Source: Nymphaea colorata | Lineage: Eukaryota; Streptophyta; Magnoliopsida; Nymphaeales; Nymphaeaceae | Length of the DNA: 64,000 nucleotides | Direction of reading: 5' to 3' | NCBI RefSeq assembly: GCF_008831285.2 | Contig: NC_045151.1 | Location: forward strand, 10,280,571 to 10,344,570 | Shown here: positions 43,151 to 57,700 of the stretch, piece by piece | How the letters are laid out: each line of letters opens with the position of its first letter | Position numbering within the stretch: position 1 is the stretch's first letter | Notes under the pieces: generated by a model | Database searches by the model: none | The model's input: only the letters and a program-made list of their open reading frames with translations | Told to the model about the DNA's origin: nothing | Translations under genes and position numbers: made by a program

Positions 43151-45654
43151 CATCTGGCTAAGCCTCGGCACCTGGGCCGGTCCGTAGAAATCGGGCTCAG
43201 ACACCCAAAAACCCAGGCTTGAGTGTGGCCGATTAAATTATAATATTATCATGCCCACCTGAGACGGCTCGGTGCCTTTTTTTCTGAACCTGAGTTGGAT
43301 TTTTTTCTGAACCCGAGTCGGATCGGGTATTGAGTGCCTGCGGGCGGCCTGGCCGGGTGCCCAGACTTACATCTGGCCACATGGTTTGGGGCTTCATGTT
43401 GGCTACAACCTAATGAGCTTTTACTTGGCCGATTTAACGTGTATGCTATTGAATGATGGCTTGACTGCAATATTTAGAGCTTCCTCATAATAATAATGAT
43501 GATGATAACAACAATTTTAATAATATCTTGTTTGATGTTAAATGTTTGAGATCTCAATAGAATCTCAATCGGCAAGAAAGACATAGAGATCTTTGTGATG
43601 CAGATAAGCAGATCCTAAGTTGCACCACTGTCAATTAAGACAAGGAACCGCTGCTTAGTTTCCTTCTACATATAGGTTTTGGATTCCACGTTCCGAATGA
43701 AAGCTCCTTCCTTCCCCTTTATCTCTGAGTCTCAAGCTGTCAGCCTCATCCTTCAATTTGCTTGTAGAACCCACTCCTTTTTTGTTGGTACAGAAGCATA
43801 GTCTTTCCACCCACCCATTTGAGTTATACCCCTTAGTGTTACATAAAGGTTTGAAAATGTATTTTCCTTATAAAGCTCTGCTGATACAACCTCCTAGAAG
43901 AATCTGTTAAAAAAAAAGACTCAGTTCTTCAAAATAAAACTAGAATGGGATTGATATGGTCCAGGGTTTTTGTTCGAGATGAACATGAAACAAGCACACA
44001 GAAAACAAGAGAGTCCACGGAGGGAGTAATTATAGAGTTCAGTTAGGCTCCATTTATCTGCTTCATGTTAACCTTCCAGTGCTTTATAGATTGCATGGTG
44101 GCTGGCAAACGGGAATGAAGTTGTACAATTATTATAAGTCTATAACGGTGACATTCGTCACCCGTATTTCTTGACTACAAGCATGTCAAGATCGGCTCAA
44201 ACTCAACTCATCTATACTCGTTTATTTTATGACAAAATTTGCATACTTCAGCCAGCAAAAAAACTCGTTTAAGTGGGATCGGCTTCTCTATGGTTTTGAT
44301 TCTTCGGGTCCCATTTCTTCACTTTTTGAAAGGTGGAAGGGCTTTGCCGGATGTCACTGGGTCTTGAGTTGAAACGAATCGAGTTACATAAACTTGAACT
44401 ATGGACTCATTAAAAAGCTTGACCTTAAAGTGGAGCTCTAATTGATCAACTTGTTAATAAATTAGTCCAGTTCGAGTTGAGTTTTGTAGAACCAGTCTGA
44501 GTCCAACTCGAATTGGCTCAACTAATAAAACAATCCTTGGTGCATAAAAACAACGTCACTAATTTCTGTATGATTCATAAATGCGACTATTGAATCCGGC
44601 CCACTACCTTAAAAATTGCGTCAATATTAATACCCATCTCCTTTGATGCGTGCACACTTCGTGGATCTTTGTCTGTGGTAAACAAGCGCCCCCTAATAAA
44701 CATCTTGACCTAATCTCTCATCCTAATGTTTTTTCAACCCCAGCTGTACTTGACATCAGTCTTCTTGAACCAAAATCCTTGTGCTCGAACCCAAGTCATA
44801 TGGGTAAGGGTGCGGGTTCAGTACAAGAAGCACGAGGAGACGGGTACATAGATATTATATATAATGTTCATAAAAATTCTCGAAATTAAAGAAAAATAAG
44901 AGGAAGATATATAATCTAGATGGAAAAAAAGAAACAGAAAAAATCAAAATTAAAACAAAAATTAAGATGGAAAAACAGAAAGAAACTATCAAAATTAAAA
45001 CAAAAATTAAGTTTTAAAACCCAGCTGTATCCGCGTACTTGTGTGTTACTGTACCTACATACTGACACAGATATACGCGTACCACTTAGCATAGAACCGT
45101 CACCAGTCATAGAACTATCACCATCGTTCAAATCAGAGCCAAATTTGACACTTTCAATTGGTCATATAACAGTCTGCTTCCTCAAACATAGATAGTTTCT
45201 AAGACTCTAATTAAGGAAGAAACGGGAATGGATTAAAAATTCTTGACAAGGGAAAGATGAATCCTGAAGCTTGCCAGTAAGGTAAGGAGAAAACTCCAAA
45301 ATTTACAGATCACTATGCTATTGCTATTCAGCCCACGACACAGTCCCTCTTCATTATCTTGCCTATACCTTATTGACATCCTCATGTTTTTTATGTTCTT
45401 ATCGGTTGTGACACTTATATACAAGCTCAGTTCACGCTCTTTACTGAATCGTTGATAGTTTAAATGCTGCAGGGACGATGAACAATTAAATGTTAAATTT
45501 ACTTCAGAGCTGTCCAATCTCAAAAACTAGTAAAGAAGCCATATGTAATAGAAGAAATGACTGAACTACTGATTAATCTAAATTTACATGGAATTACAAT
45601 AAAAGGATTCGAATACGTTCGTGGACTAATTTTACATAATGGACTCGCCTAGTC
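43151..45654. other. Intergenic region with degenerate repeats
   Basis: There is a GC-rich stretch at 43160-43380 with repeated GAACCCGAGTCGGATCGGG-like words, an (ATA/ATG)n stretch near 43490, the ACTCGA-word repeats at 44160-44530, and an A-rich direct repeat of AAAATTAAAACAAAAATTAA around 44940-45010. No gene or splice-consistent exon is recognised between unit E and the methyltransferase gene. Confidence 0.55.
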
Positions 45655-45785
45655 TTAGAACAATTTCACGACCTTGGCAATAAATAGCCCACTTGTTCGG
45701 GATGTGCAGGGATCAAATCTTATTGTCCTTGGAATCCTTCCACTCCTGCAAGGCCAACCCTTTGCAGCACGAATATCTTGCAGCT
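45655..45785 (-). CDS. Methyltransferase last exon
   Basis: Encodes [20 protein letters not shown], then [20 protein letters not shown] and KLF with a TAA stop at 45655-45657. The acceptor is AATTAG. The SGLFIAK ending is the family's usual C-terminal strand. Confidence 0.9.
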
Positions 45786-48700
45786 CTAATTAAGTCAAAA
45801 CAGAGAAAAATAAAAGAAATCAGTTACAGTATCTCTTTGAACAACAATTAGCATCTGGATTCTTCTGACCAGATTTCAGGACATACATGATAATAAAAAG
45901 GCAAGCAGAAAATTTTCCAGTAAATTTTTTCCTCCGTTGCCCATCGCATTCCTCTATATGACTTTTCTTTTTCTGCCAAAGTGCCAGCAGGATCTACAGT
46001 ACTAAAGTGCAAGTAGCGTTGGTGTGAAAGCATAGCATTTCAATTTGAATCCACCCAACCCAATTGAGAAGAACCGAACTTAACAGACACTTTCCTTTGG
46101 TGGGAATGCACTCCAAGTAATGGGTACCTTGCGGGGACCCCAACCCACCTACTCAGGTCTTGTGTGGATATACATGAGGAAGGGGTGCTCCTAGGTATGC
46201 AAGGGGTGAATTTGTAGCAAAAATGCATTCCTCATCAAGTCTTTTGGGAGTTGCAGACATGCTTGTACAAATTAGGTGACAGCTACAAGGAAAAGAGAAA
46301 GAAAGGAAACTGTGCCCAACCATTATGCTGCTCAATTTCTAACATCATTCCCACCTTAACTAAAACTAAATTGCAACTACATGTGCGCCAACTTTTTTTT
46401 TAACAGTTGCAAATTATGATCAGATTTGCAGTTGGCTATTATCGTACAAAAATCTAGACTATAAAGTATTTTAACCATTGTCACATATATAGTGGATGGG
46501 TATTATAGGGCGAGGAATTTCTCGGGTATAATATGGTAAAGTTGTATATCTCGGGGATATCTTGGCAAAGTTTTAAAAAAGTTAAAACTTTTAAAAAATC
46601 CTGAAAATTGTAAAAAAAATAAAATTAATATGAAATTAATAAAAATACGAACGCAAAAAAAACGTATAATACGCATTTTTCATGTTTTTTTATATTCTAG
46701 CTTTTAAAAAAAAGGCGCGTGTTATTGCCGTTTTATACGGCTGACTTATTTTTCGTGTATTTAACACGTCTTTTTTTATTTTAACTTCACTCTTCCTTGT
46801 GACAAATGCACGACTTATATTGCTTGACAATTCTAATTATGATGCTTTAATTAGTTACAATTGTTCAGTGTCATACTATGTTTTATTTTGCACTCGATAT
46901 TTCCTTGCTGTGTAACCTTTTCAACAATAATTTTTCAATTTTCAGGTTTTCTATATTTTTCTCTGAACGTTTTATCTTTTCTAAAATTGTGAAAAAGTAA
47001 ATTATGTTTTTACACGGTATACTCTTCCATGGTAGGTATCACTTGAAAAACAAACAGGTATTACAGAAATATTCATCAAAGAACTAAAGAACTGCAACTA
47101 AGATTTCCTAAAGGATATCTTGGATAGCGTTATTACCAGCAGAAGGATTGTTTGAAAGAAACTGCTCAACCACATCTTCATTTTGAGCAACAGTCAAGCT
47201 GTTCAAGGCAGCAGTCGTCAACTACTATAGGATTAAATTCCCCACAAAAGGCCTATAACATGAAATTAAAAAAAAAATGCATTGATGTCCCAAGTCCTAA
47301 ATATAGATATTTACCTGCATGTGCTATACACAAGTGACCCTCCAACTTTAAGCAATCTGAAACCATTAGTAAGAAGCTGTAACTGCACAGAGTTTTAAGA
47401 AAAATCATTCATGTAGCATTTAGATCAAATAGATCTGCGGAAAGGTTGAAGCAACCAGAAAAGAGAGAAAAAGGAGAATAAAATGATGCAATGAGAAAAG
47501 GATTAACAACTTCAACCAAAAAATAGGAAGAACAATAACCAAAACAGAAAAACTAAAATTTTAAAGAGTGTTCCTTTTCCTGAAAGGCAAGTATCTAAAA
47601 ATCAAGTCAAGTTTCATAACGTCTAAAAATAATCAGCTCTTGTTAGACATCTAAATACAGATGCACAGAAAATGGTGTGGTGCTCCATGCTTCCTGATTT
47701 TAACCTTTTAGGAGAAGACATTGATCTACAGTAAAATGTCTTCATAATCCTGATTACTACCACGTTGCTCCTAGTGGCTTGATACGAAAAACAGTTTGAA
47801 GCACTTTTCGTAGAAGTGCCTCCTAGCTGTTGTACTTCCTATTTTACCAGGTCATATAACGGATTATAGCCTTGCTGCCCAGAATCGTACCCAAGAGAAT
47901 AACTCTTCCATTTTCGGTCATGGTCATACAAGTATAAACATCCACTACATTATTTCTTTAGAGTTTAAACTTTAAACTAATCGAAGTTGACAATTACATT
48001 TTAAAAAAGGAAACTTCAAATAATTAAAATGCAAAATGGATAGCACCGCAAGTTCATATTTCTCTTTTCTGTACTGACAGGCAAGGGCCACGCAAACTCG
48101 TGAAGAGGGTTGGATTTGCCAATCAGATCAGTAACAAATGGGAACCAATATCTCCTCATAACTCAGGAATCCCTAGTGGGGCTGTTCTTAAGGCTCACGT
48201 GTCTTTTCTAAAGCACTTCAGCATCAGTAATTTGAAAACATAAATAAGGATCATAGGAATGTTAATTCAGCAGGTGAAAACCTGTAACTAAAATATGATC
48301 AATTTAAAATCTCTAGATAGATACGGCTAGGGATTCAACATATTTTGCCTGGAGTCGAGTCAATGAACCAATTCTTTCTGCATCCAACAGTCTTCTTTGA
48401 AGAGTGTCCCATCCCCAATCTTCAAACTTGAGGATGTGCTTAACAGACCCATCATGTGTACACTCAGCATCAACCAAGACCTAACAAATGAATAGAAACA
48501 CACATAAAAAATAAATACGTACAATGATGATAAAGGACAGAGATAGAAGAACAGAGAACATAAGTCACCTAAAATTCTTCATTCTAGCAACCGTGATAAG
48601 GCAACTCACAGCTAGCCTAAAGGTATAAGGCTGCTGCTATGTTGCAAGAATAGAAAGACAAGTACTAAATTACACAAACACCACAAAATACTAGTCCAAC

Positions 48701-51700
48701 AGAGGTAGCAAAGCTATTCTTGTCCCTCTAGAGAATTAACAGCATCGATTCAAAGCATTATTGCACCCCTGAAGTAAATGTTCATGAACTTCATGCATTA
48801 TTCAACAAAACAACTGTTCACCCTGAATATACAGACACCCAGATCTTTTTCAACTTATGAAAGTAGATTTCAAACAAAATCCTAATTTTCATATGATGGC
48901 CATAGCCCATAGGGATGTCAATATGTCATCCAAGCCTGCATCGTGCAACAGAAACACATAATTTCAGGTTCAATCAATAGTGAAAATTCAATTAAAGCCA
49001 AAAATCAATCTGAGAACCACTGAATGCAACTTAGTTGGTAACGGGCTTGGTGAATGTGTCAGAACAAACATACAGCAGCACTTTTGCATTGCTTTTAGTA
49101 TCCAAATCTAAATCAGGCTGAACCTCAATACCTACAATGTATATCCAATAAAGCAAGTACCTAATAAAATAACACAAACATAAGCCCCCATTGAACGTGA
49201 GAAGCTGCTACTGAGTTCCTTAGGCTTAAACTAATAAAAGGAACTTCTAATTTTCATCCGAAATGGATTCAGGGTGCAGGTGACACTTCTTGAGAAAGCT
49301 TGGGTGTAGGTGCAGCAATGATATGTTTGTGCATGTGTTTTTGTGTGTGTGTGAGAGAGAGGGAGAGAGTTAAAAGCAAAAAGAAGCTTTTTGAAAATTG
49401 TAAAATCATCCTCTTCATGTAAATTGTAATAAAAAGATAACTTCAAAAGTAAAAGCATAAAATGTCAAAAAGAAACTTTTCATAAACTGTAAAATGATTC
49501 ACTTTTTGGATCTTTTCTTTGTGTCTCCCTCCACTGATGGTCGAACCATGCAGCCACTACTCCTGCTGCAGATGGGTTCCCTTCTTCTTCCTTTTTCTCC
49601 TTCTCCTTCCTCCTTACTACTCCACTTTCTCCTTTCTCCACTACGTTAACACTGTACTTCTTTATATGGTTGGCTATGAACTTTTCCATGTTGACACTAT
49701 AGCCACAAATATCTTTCTCGGGCTTTTTCAACTTTTCCATGTAGGATTTTTTAAAAAAAATAAAAAATCAAAATGTTCAGTAAAATACAAGAAATGAAAA
49801 ACTAATAAATATTGTATTGCATTTAGGAGGTCATGTTAAATACTTAAAACAAGAGGAAATAACACAATGAAACAAAAGTTGAAAAAAATAAAAAACAGAA
49901 AGTGAAAGAAAAAAATAAATGCAAAAATCGTGAAAAAATCGTGATAAATTGTTATAAAATTATGTTTAACCTTTTTTCAAAAAATCGCAATATTTCCCCT
50001 TTTTTATCCTTTCTTTTGCTTTTTTTGTTAATATCGCGAAATTTTCGAAAATATCGCAATATTTGTGGGCATTACTTGACACTCCACATGGTGTCATTCT
50101 GGAATTCTATTTTTTGGAAGTTCTCTCAAAAGTGAGATATCTTTAAAGCTTTTAGTTCACCAGTTTATAGGAAACATGCTGCCAAATCAGTGGAGATCTT
50201 GAATACAAAAAGATGCATTTTCCTTAGAAAGGGAAAAGAATCATGCATGGCAACTTGTTTTACCTGTTCTACATAAGGTGGGTATTTTATTAATATCAGA
50301 GGCATCTTAAGTGCTTCATCTAAACAATTGACAATTGAGTGAACTGTGAAGCGAGAGGGATACAAAAAACCGATACCGAAATGACATGGTATTTCCAGAT
50401 GACCATGGAAGATAGCATACCTTGTCATATCCACCACTATTAGCCTCTTCTTTTCCAGTTTGAAACAGCTGCTCCTTTCTTAGTCCAATTACTCCAGAAT
50501 GCTTTCCGTAGAAGATCAATTCACATGTATTTGCTTTCGATATTCTATTAGTGTGCTTAGACTTTCTTCTTTCACTCCAAGGTACTCTAGATGACCATTC
50601 CTGATAAACATCTTTCTTTCCTCTATAATCACCATTTTCTGACTCCTAGACATAGTAAGTTAACATGTAAAGGGAAAGACATATACAGCAAAGGCACGAT
50701 ATCTTTAGCTGAATGCGTATTAAACCCTTGCTGCAAAGAAAAGTATCAAGTTAGCATGTGCTACAATTTTTCTCCTTTACCATCACTGGTTGGTTCTCTG
50801 TGCAAGTTCCCAAAGGCAAGAGGGAAAAGGTTGTTCCATCTGCCACAAAAAGCCTACAACGACCCCCCAATGCATATTTTTGCAACATTGTCCTGCATGC
50901 AGCCAGACGGCTTTTTGCAATGTCTACTCCAGTTAGCGAACCTGAGCTGCCAAGAAGTTCGGCAAGCATGCATAACTTTGCACCTGATATAGAGAAAATA
51001 TGGCAATCAGATGCTGGCCTGGAGCTCAAGCAAAAAATGTAAAAAACATGCCTTCAACGGTTTGATCATGGTTAATTATGCAGATTTAAATGGATGAATG
51101 TCAATGCAAGTTACAAAAATGTGCAACGTAGTTGAGAGAAATTCTGCTAAACACAATGCAGATGGTGTCTGGAGAAAGTTAGCGATAACACACTTCATAT
51201 GCAAAGAAAACAGCTTAAGATATTGTCCAAGTCCATGTAATAGACTCTTTAAGAAGGTTATCACACCCATGTACCACTTCCACCAGGTTCTGGTGTGGAT
51301 GTAGGTGCAGAAAATTCAGTGGTCAAGAGATTTCAGGCTCAATCAACTATAGATACATATGAGACTCAACTTTGACACAAGTATAGTGTAGTCATTTGAG
51401 TCATAACTCCATAGGTTCATTAATTTGTTCTGATACACAGTCTATATGTTATCTTTTGCTATATATTAGTCCTCATTTTGCTCTCAATGTTAAAACCTTT
51501 AGTACTATAATTCTTTCTTTGATTTTCTAATGAATTGATAATTTCATGCTTACAACTGGTGTCCCGATTGAAGTAATCTAATCATGCTTGTACTCATTGT
51601 TACTGAACAACAACTATTACTTTATTTTGCACTATAGCTTATGAGCATAATTCTTCTTATTTAGTTAGTTTGTGGGGCTTTCTTCGAAGTACAGTTCACC

Positions 51701-54700
51701 AAAACAAAGGTAAGGGAACGTAGTTGCAAGCTTGATAATGACCAACCATTAGTTACTATGGTAGATCAGAAAATTTGCAACTCATGTCTTCCTATTTTCC
51801 ACGTGATTGAACTGCTGCTCATTTTGTTTCCCTTAAAGTTGCCAGTTTCCTTTCTCTTCAATGTCAACCACAATTAGACATCAATATGTTAATTTGGCTT
51901 TTGGCATATATCTTTCATGGTGCCAGTAGAGCTTCCACATGCAGATGAACCTTGAACAGGTCTGAAAGTCATAACTGCTTAAGCTTTGAGCTTGCACTGG
52001 CTGTGCATTGAAGAACTTAAAGTATAGTTTTTATTGACAAGTTGCTTTGGCCTTTAGAATCCACCATGCACTACGTGATCACATTTCAGTAATCCACTTT
52101 GATCCATGTTTACGCCAACAAATAACAATACGTTTAAGATGAAAAATATGACAAATTTCTCACCCTTCCATTAATGTATGACCAAAGCTGATGAAAAATA
52201 GCCAGATATAATTAGCTCTTTTAACTCGTCTAAAAGAGAACCAATAATTTTAGAAAGGCCAATGCACTTTGTTTTTTTAGGGTTCTTTTCATAGTAAAAT
52301 TCTTTGAGGAACAAGAAACTATATACTTTTACAAGTTACAACTATACCAGACATCCTACAGTGCATTTGTTTTCATTTGAAGTCTGCAGCACGGAATAAC
52401 ATTGATCTGATATTAGCTTCCTGCATCACTTTAGACAAACAATTTTTGTTTACCAATTATCATGTATTGATACTTCTTATGATTCGTGGACTTGTGTGGT
52501 TAAGAAAGCCTTGTTATTGCCAGGCAGGCCTTTTTTTCAGATCTTTGATGCCATCGATAGATTAAAACTGTAACTGCTATAAAAATGCAATAAATCAATC
52601 ACTAAACAATTATAAGAAAATAAAGTACATCAAATTATTAGTTGTTCTAATTCACAATTGCATAAAAGATTTGATGTTGTTATACACTATAATAGTTTTA
52701 TCAAATCTTACATAATATATGAACTTTCTCTCATCATGCCAAATTTCCAGCTATTTTCAATGAGGATTGTTGAAATTAGGAAATTTATATTTAAGTGTGG
52801 TAGTTTTCTGATTATTTAAAAGTTAGAGTCTTCTTGAGTCATTTATATCTTTTTGTGTCTCTCTTGTGTAAAGACACTAGCCGACCCCTATTCTCTCTTT
52901 AAATAAGAGATTAGGGTTAGCAATGAACGTACGTTTTGTTTGTTCTCACTCTCTCTCTCTCCCTCTCGTTCTCTTCTCTTGTGTTCCCTCTCTTTTCTCC
53001 ATCTTTTGCAACATGGTATCAGAGCTGGTTATCTCAATCCTTCTCCGGTGACGGCTGATGTGATTTTCCGGCGATCTCTTCTCCTATTCTATCTCTTCCT
53101 ATTTCTTTCCTTTTCTATCTCTACCCTTCCTTTCTCTCTTCTCTCTGCTGATCGAGAAATAGTGGACAGTGTGGAAGGGGAACCTAATCACACGTGAGAG
53201 GTATGTGTGATTAGGTCCCTAACATGGATGTAGTGCAGCATAAGCAACTACGTGGAAGTTGCGGGTGGGAGTTGCTGTGGAACAGTTTTTCTTTTTCTCT
53301 CTGATCTGGAATGTGGAAGACTGAAAAGGGTTGTATCAGAAGCTTCTTAGTTGCTGCTGTTGAAGAAGAAACTCAGGCCAGATCACATTGGTCGTTGTTG
53401 TGTGGGAGACGACAAGATCAGCCTGAAATGTGGATCATATCAGATCTGATAAATATATATATATATCAATCTCTGGACGTGGATACATTGAAGCTGTGGA
53501 CATCAACAGAAATTTATATGCACAGCTGTGAGGGAGTCTACATTGGTTAATGTCTTAAGGACATTTCTCTCTCAAGACTGTTGGCTGTAACATGAACATT
53601 TGGGGACCTACACAATCTATTGGTACTTCCTTCCTACTCTCTCACCTCTGATTTTCTACGGCAGACTTCTGTGAGCAAGTCTGCTCACATCTTGGGCAGA
53701 TTTGTTTGCTCAAGTTAGGGTTTCTTAAAACCCTAAGTCGATCCATTCTTGAATTCGTGTGGAGGAAACCAATGTCGTGCAGGCAATTCTGATTGTTTTT
53801 GTAGAAGTCGTGGAATGACGCACAACACTGTTTTCTTATGTCGTTGAAGTTTGAGGTCACGTTGGAAGGTCTGAAGTTGTCTGAAAATAAGTTTTTTTTT
53901 GTTGGTTGTCGTTAGAAGATGTTGGCATAATCATCATTGTGACATTAGTGGCATGTGGCAGTGGTGCTGCGCGTGATATTGTTGATTTCTACTTTGCTGA
54001 TCAGCCCCTTGACATGTGACAGTGGTGCTGCGACTGCGAGTGATATTGTTGAGTTCTGTGTTGTTGATCAGCCCCTTACATGACTGATTAATTATAAGTT
54101 GGATGTTCTTTTGTGTGTTCAAACTGCTGCAAAATTGTTTTGGTGCTCCCTGCTGTGTTTAATATGGCTGAGATTAGCAAACCAAATGGTGGGAATGATT
54201 ATAAAGGAACTGGGAATTCCTCCTTTTTTGGATCTACAGTCACAGTTAGCATTGACAGATCTGAGTATGAGCAGTTTTTGGCACACATAGTCTCACAGGC
54301 TTCAACTTCCACTGTTTTGATTGATCGAGCTCTCTCTACGGGTACATCCACGCCTGATTCAAGTATCTCTTGGATTATTGACTCGGGAGCATCGAGACAT
54401 TTCTGCAGTAGACCTGGTTTGTTCACTGTTTTGCATAGATTCTCTCAGCCACGTCATGTTAAAATTGCAGATGGCAGAATGTCACCTATATTGGGTTATG
54501 GAGATGTGAAACTTTCTCAGTCTATGACCATTCCACATGTCTTATACGCTTCTGAGTTTCCTTCCAATTTGCTCTTTGTTATACAGTTAACTATTGATTT
54601 ACACTGTCGCATTATTTTTGACCCTGGTGCATGCTCATTTCAGGACTTACAAACTGGGAAGATTATTGGTGGTGGCTATGAAAAAGGGGGCGTCTACATC

Positions 54701-57700
54701 CTGTCAGTCCCTATGGGCCTTGCTGCTACCTCTTCTACATCAGATTCTACACCCTTTCAGTGGCATCTCAGACTTGGCCATCCTTCGGGGTCCAAGCTTC
54801 GTTCCATCCTACCTCACATTTCAGTCTCAGAGTCATTTCCATGTGAGGCCTGTCAACTTGGCAAGCATACTCGTAGTAGTTTTCCTTCGAGTCTTAGTCC
54901 ATCAAGTCAAGGGTTGTTTGATCCAATGTTATAAAAGGCGTAGCGTATCGCGTATCGGTCGAGCTGACCTATACGCTGTATCGTAACGTATCGCAAACGT
55001 AGCGTATCGTATCGTAAAATTAATTTTTTAATTTTAAAAAATATTTAAAAATCATAAAAAATAGAGAAAAATTATTAAAAATCTAAAAAAATAAACAAAA
55101 AATCAGAAATCAAGAAAAATATATTCAAATATAAAAAAGATCATCATACATAAGGAACATTCATGTGTGTCAACAACGCATTCAAAAATTAAAAATTAGA
55201 TATTCAAAATAACATAATAAGCATCCATGACAATTTTAAACTTAAAATTTTATAGAATCTTAAAACTTAGAGTCTTAGGACTTTGAGTTTTAGGACTTAT
55301 ATTACATCACAATTTTATAAGTTCAAAACATATAGTTATCAACTTATCATCTTTCATGATTTAACGATAATATTTTCCAAATCGATGAATCCTTGGTTAT
55401 TTTTTATGAAAATGTGCAAAATCTCTCCCTCCTACGTCTCTTGGAGTCTTTAAATACAAGAAGAGAGAGAGGGAGGAGTGTTTAAACTTTAAAAAATAAA
55501 AAATTTTGTGTTTTAACCCGTATCGTACGATACGGGGGTGTATCGCCCGTATCGTACGATACGGCCCCCGTATCGCACGTATCGTGCGATACGTGTACGA
55601 TATAGATGCGTATCGTCTTTAAACAGCGTATCGTATAGGTTTTCTTAACCTATACGATACGTATCGTACGATACGCGTCTGTATCGTACGATACGGATAA
55701 CATTGGTTTGATCTTCTTCATGTTGATGTGTGGGGTCCTAGCAGGGTTGCTAGCCGATCTAAGATTAGGTATTTTCTGGTTGTTGTTGATGATTACTCTC
55801 GAGTTAGTTGGGTATTTCTTTTGAAAGAAAGGTCTGAAGTAGTACATATCCTCAAAAACTTGATTATTGAAATAAAAACTCAGTTTGGTTCTCTGGTTAA
55901 GTGTATTCGCACTGATAATGCTCTTGAGTTCAAATCTTCTATCTTAATGACCTTTTATGCTGAAAATTGTATCTCTCCCCAATTTACATGTCCCCACACC
56001 TCACAACAGAATGGAGTTGCGGAAAGAAAACATAGACAACTTCTAACTGTTGCTCATACCCTAATGCTTCATAATCATGTACCTGCATACTTATGGGGTG
56101 ATGCCATACTCATGGCTTATTACCTAACAAATCGTTTACCATCATCCTCCATTGACAACAAAGTACCGATTAAACTTGTTTATCCCAATCGAAGCTTATT
56201 TCCTGTTGCACCTAAAGTATTTGGTTGTACTTGTTTTGTTCACATTCTTGGGCCCAAACATGATAAACTTACTGCTCAAGCCATTAAGTGTGTTTTCATT
56301 GGCTATCCTCGAAACCAAAAAGGGTACAAGTGTTTTGATCCGGTAACTCACAAAGAGTATATCAGTGCGGATGTAACTTTCTTCGAGTCTCAATCCTACT
56401 TCAGTCCTACTTTTGTGTCATCTGAGATGCCATGTCTTATTCCTCTACCTATCCCTCTAGTCCCATTGCAGTCTTTTCCCTCTCCTACTCCGACAATGAA
56501 TAGGTTCCAGGACCCTCCATTGGTATACACGCGTCGGCAGGATCCCTCTCATGGTCGACCATCAGAATCTTCTCAGGATATGAGCTCCATTGAAGTAAGT
56601 ATACCTGACATTGATCCTTCTCAGGACTTGCCTATAGCCCTACGCAACGGCAAGAGACAGTGTACTATGCATCCAATCTCACAATTTGTTTCCACTGATC
56701 ACCTTGATGACAACTTACAGCAGTTTCTTCATGCTATGACAGTTCATACTGTTCCAACTAGTCATCAACAAGCACTACTAGACTGTAAATGGCGAAAAGC
56801 CATGCAAGATGAGATGGATGCTCTCTTACAGCGTGGTACTTGGGAATTGGTTGATCCTCCTTCAAATTGTGATATTGTTGGCTCTAAATGGGTCTTTACA
56901 ATCAAGTACCATTCAGATGGGTCTTAGAGAGATATAAGGCTCGATTAGTGGCTAAGGGTTATACCCAGACGTATGGAGTTGACTTCTTTGAGACTTTCTC
57001 TCCTGTGGCCAGGTTATGTACTATTCGGCTCATTATCTCTGTTGCGGTATACTCCAATTGGCCTATGTATCAGCTGGATGTAAAGAATGTCTTTCTCTAT
57101 GGTGATCTTGAAGAGACTGTATATATGTAGCAGCCCCCAGGGTTCGAGCGACAGAGGGAGTGTAGAAAAGTGTGTCATTTGAAGAAGGCAATTTATGGAC
57201 TTAAACAAAGTCCTAGAGCGTGGTTTCACAAATTATCTGAGGTCGTTTCACATTGTGGATTTGAAAGATCTCCTTTGGACCATTCTCTATTCATCAAGAA
57301 GACCTCCAAAGGTATAGTTGTAATGGTAGTTTATGTTGATGACATTATCCTGACAGGTGATTGTGATCAAGAAATTTCGATCACAAAGACTTTCCTTCAG
57401 AAGCACTTTGTCACGAAAGATCTTGGTCACTTGCGATATTTTCTTGGCATTGAGATTGCTCATAACTCAGAGGAAATATGTACTTGACCTACTGCAGGAT
57501 ACAGGGATGTTAGGAGCCAAGCCGGCTAATCTTCCGATGAATCCACGTCTTCATCTTCATGATGATCAATCAGAGCTAGTAGATTCACGATCTTACAGGT
57601 CTCTTATTGGCAAGCTTCTGTATGTCATTGTGACTAGACCAGATATTAGCTTTGTTGTTGAGAAACTAAGTCAGTTTATGAAAAAACCTAGAAAAGTCCA

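Noticed and set aside
44650-44889. Small gene in the intergenic region
   Set aside because: Short frame with ordinary composition, no motif and no conserved neighbour. It cannot be told from chance.
46470-47030. A further member of the palindromic MITE family
   Set aside because: It has some TATCTCG and AATACG words, but no CARTGTT ends or target duplication could be found.
49745-50060. Another palindromic MITE around the ATCGCAATATT words
   Set aside because: Ends and duplications do not match, and the repeated word differs from CGTATCG.
55500-55700. CRISPR-like or satellite array at the CGTATCG repeats
   Set aside because: The words are overlapping palindromes without spacers, and they lie inside an element with clear terminal repeats and an 8-bp duplication.
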